Source: CAZTHK01 sp964613215
GTDB taxonomy: Bacteria; Krumholzibacteriota; Krumholzibacteriia; Krumholzibacteriales; CAZTHK01
DNA length: 64,000 nucleotides
Reading direction: 5' to 3'
Assembly (NCBI GenBank): GCA_964613215.1
Contig: CAZTHK010000012.1
Location: 1 to 64,000 of the forward strand
The notes beneath the pieces are model-generated. The model saw only the letters and a list, made by a program, of their open reading frames with translations, did not search any database and was not told the DNA's origin. Shown in pieces: positions 63,592-64,000 of this stretch (within the stretch, counting starts at the first letter, position 1; each line of letters opens with the position of its first letter). The translations under genes and the position numbers were made by a program.

Positions 63592-64000
63592 TCAGAAACG
63601 TTCCCTCATAAAAACCATAATCAATTTTATCATGGTCACCAGATCCAAACGGTTATGATGAATAACCCTCTCTATTTCACCGGCGTCGCCGCTTCTCACA
63701 AAATCGTGATAGACTCCCGGAATTCTGCAGCCCGGTATATCCCCCGCCCTCTTTCTGCCCAGGAGGTACACCTCCAGGGTCTGAAGTTTATGGTTGGGAG
63801 TTCTTCCCTTAAGTACCTTCCGGGCCACCGGAAGAAGGTCCAGGTGACGGCAGTTGTTTCCCAATTTCATTCCATGATAATGCATCCTCTGGCGCAGGAA
63901 GGGAATGTCAAATCCATTACCGTTGTATGTTACCAGCAGGCTGTATGAATCAAGCATCTCTTTCAAAAAACAGAGTATTGCTCTCTCTTCGGTATAATCG
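63592..64000 (-). CDS. RNase H-like exonuclease, YprB/MrfB-like (5' end outside window)
   Basis: Partial: the frame stays open to the window edge, so the start lies beyond 64000. The visible 135 residues contain YSLLVTYNGNGFDIPFLRQR (ExoII motif with NGxxFD), the helix HLDLLPVARKVLK, LGRKRAGDIPG and HHNRLDLVTMIKLI (ExoIII, HxxxD-like). This is the C-terminal part of a DnaQ-like 3'-5' exonuclease fold. Paired with the DUF1998 helicase, as in the MrfAB repair pair. Confidence 0.8.
   Translation of the reverse strand, partial: DYTEERAILCFLKEMLDSYSLLVTYNGNGFDIPFLRQRMHYHGMKLGNNCRHLDLLPVARKVLKGRTPNHKLQTLEVYLLGRKRAGDIPGCRIPGVYHDFVRSGDAGEIERVIHHNRLDLVTMIKLIMVFMRERF

Overview
The window is a stretch of bacterial chromosome, close to half GC by eye, and densely packed. 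I see no prophage, complete insertion sequence, CRISPR array, rRNA or tRNA. Three secreted proteins end in the PNPFN-type FlgD-like C-terminal domain (NYPNPFNP or APNPFNGG). Together with an S16 protein carrying a long acidic tail, two-component-type propeller repeats, a B12-dependent ribonucleotide reductase and beta-barrel-like exported proteins, this suggests an uncultivated member of the FCB superphylum (Krumholzibacteriota, Latescibacterota, Fermentibacterota or Zixibacteria-like). That placement is inference; a marker-gene tree would settle it. Many genes start with TTG or GTG behind a strong GGAGG site.

Layout. 1-15.1 kb is an all-minus housekeeping block: ffh-rpsP-khpA-rimM-trmD-rplS (translation and protein targeting), rpe-PASTA-fmt-def, and yebC-ruvC-ruvA-ruvB-queA-tgt-yajC preceded by an EF-G-like GTPase. 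15.2-24.1 kb (still minus) turns to the envelope: a Yip1-type membrane protein, a double-PDZ protein, a two-glycosyltransferase operon with a near-consensus promoter and a long leader, a large secreted beta-propeller behind a 20-bp perfect palindrome, and a secreted M61 peptidase. 24.8-35.5 kb is mixed: a class III-type sirtuin, a WD40-like secreted protein, a Wzz-type chain-length protein, an AhpD-like protein, tyrS, a decayed hybrid sensor kinase, a LOG-like protein, a C69 dipeptidase and trmO. 35.8-50.9 kb holds nrdJ with NrdR-like boxes, a barrel-like protein, PP2C phosphatase, a DASS transporter, a HAD phosphatase, a response regulator, rarA, glpX and two TPR proteins.

51.4-56.3 kb runs on the plus strand. 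It holds a likely glycan-binding protein and a GH32/43-like secreted protein, both with PNPFN tails and behind a consensus sigma70 promoter, followed by a barrel protein and pyrE. 56.5-61 kb carries a LolA-like lipoprotein and the sdhCDAB operon. 61-64 kb holds a DUF1998 helicase next to an RNase H-like exonuclease, resembling the MrfA/MrfB DNA-repair pair.

The least explained structures lie between genes. One is a family of four ~115-bp multi-hairpin repeats, all in one orientation, with compensatory stem changes. Another is a strong plus-strand terminator with a promoter-like sequence about 150 bases upstream, in a gap flanked only by minus-strand genes: a candidate small RNA with two competing 5' arms. 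A third is the 3' remnant of a PNPFN-type gene next to an intact one.
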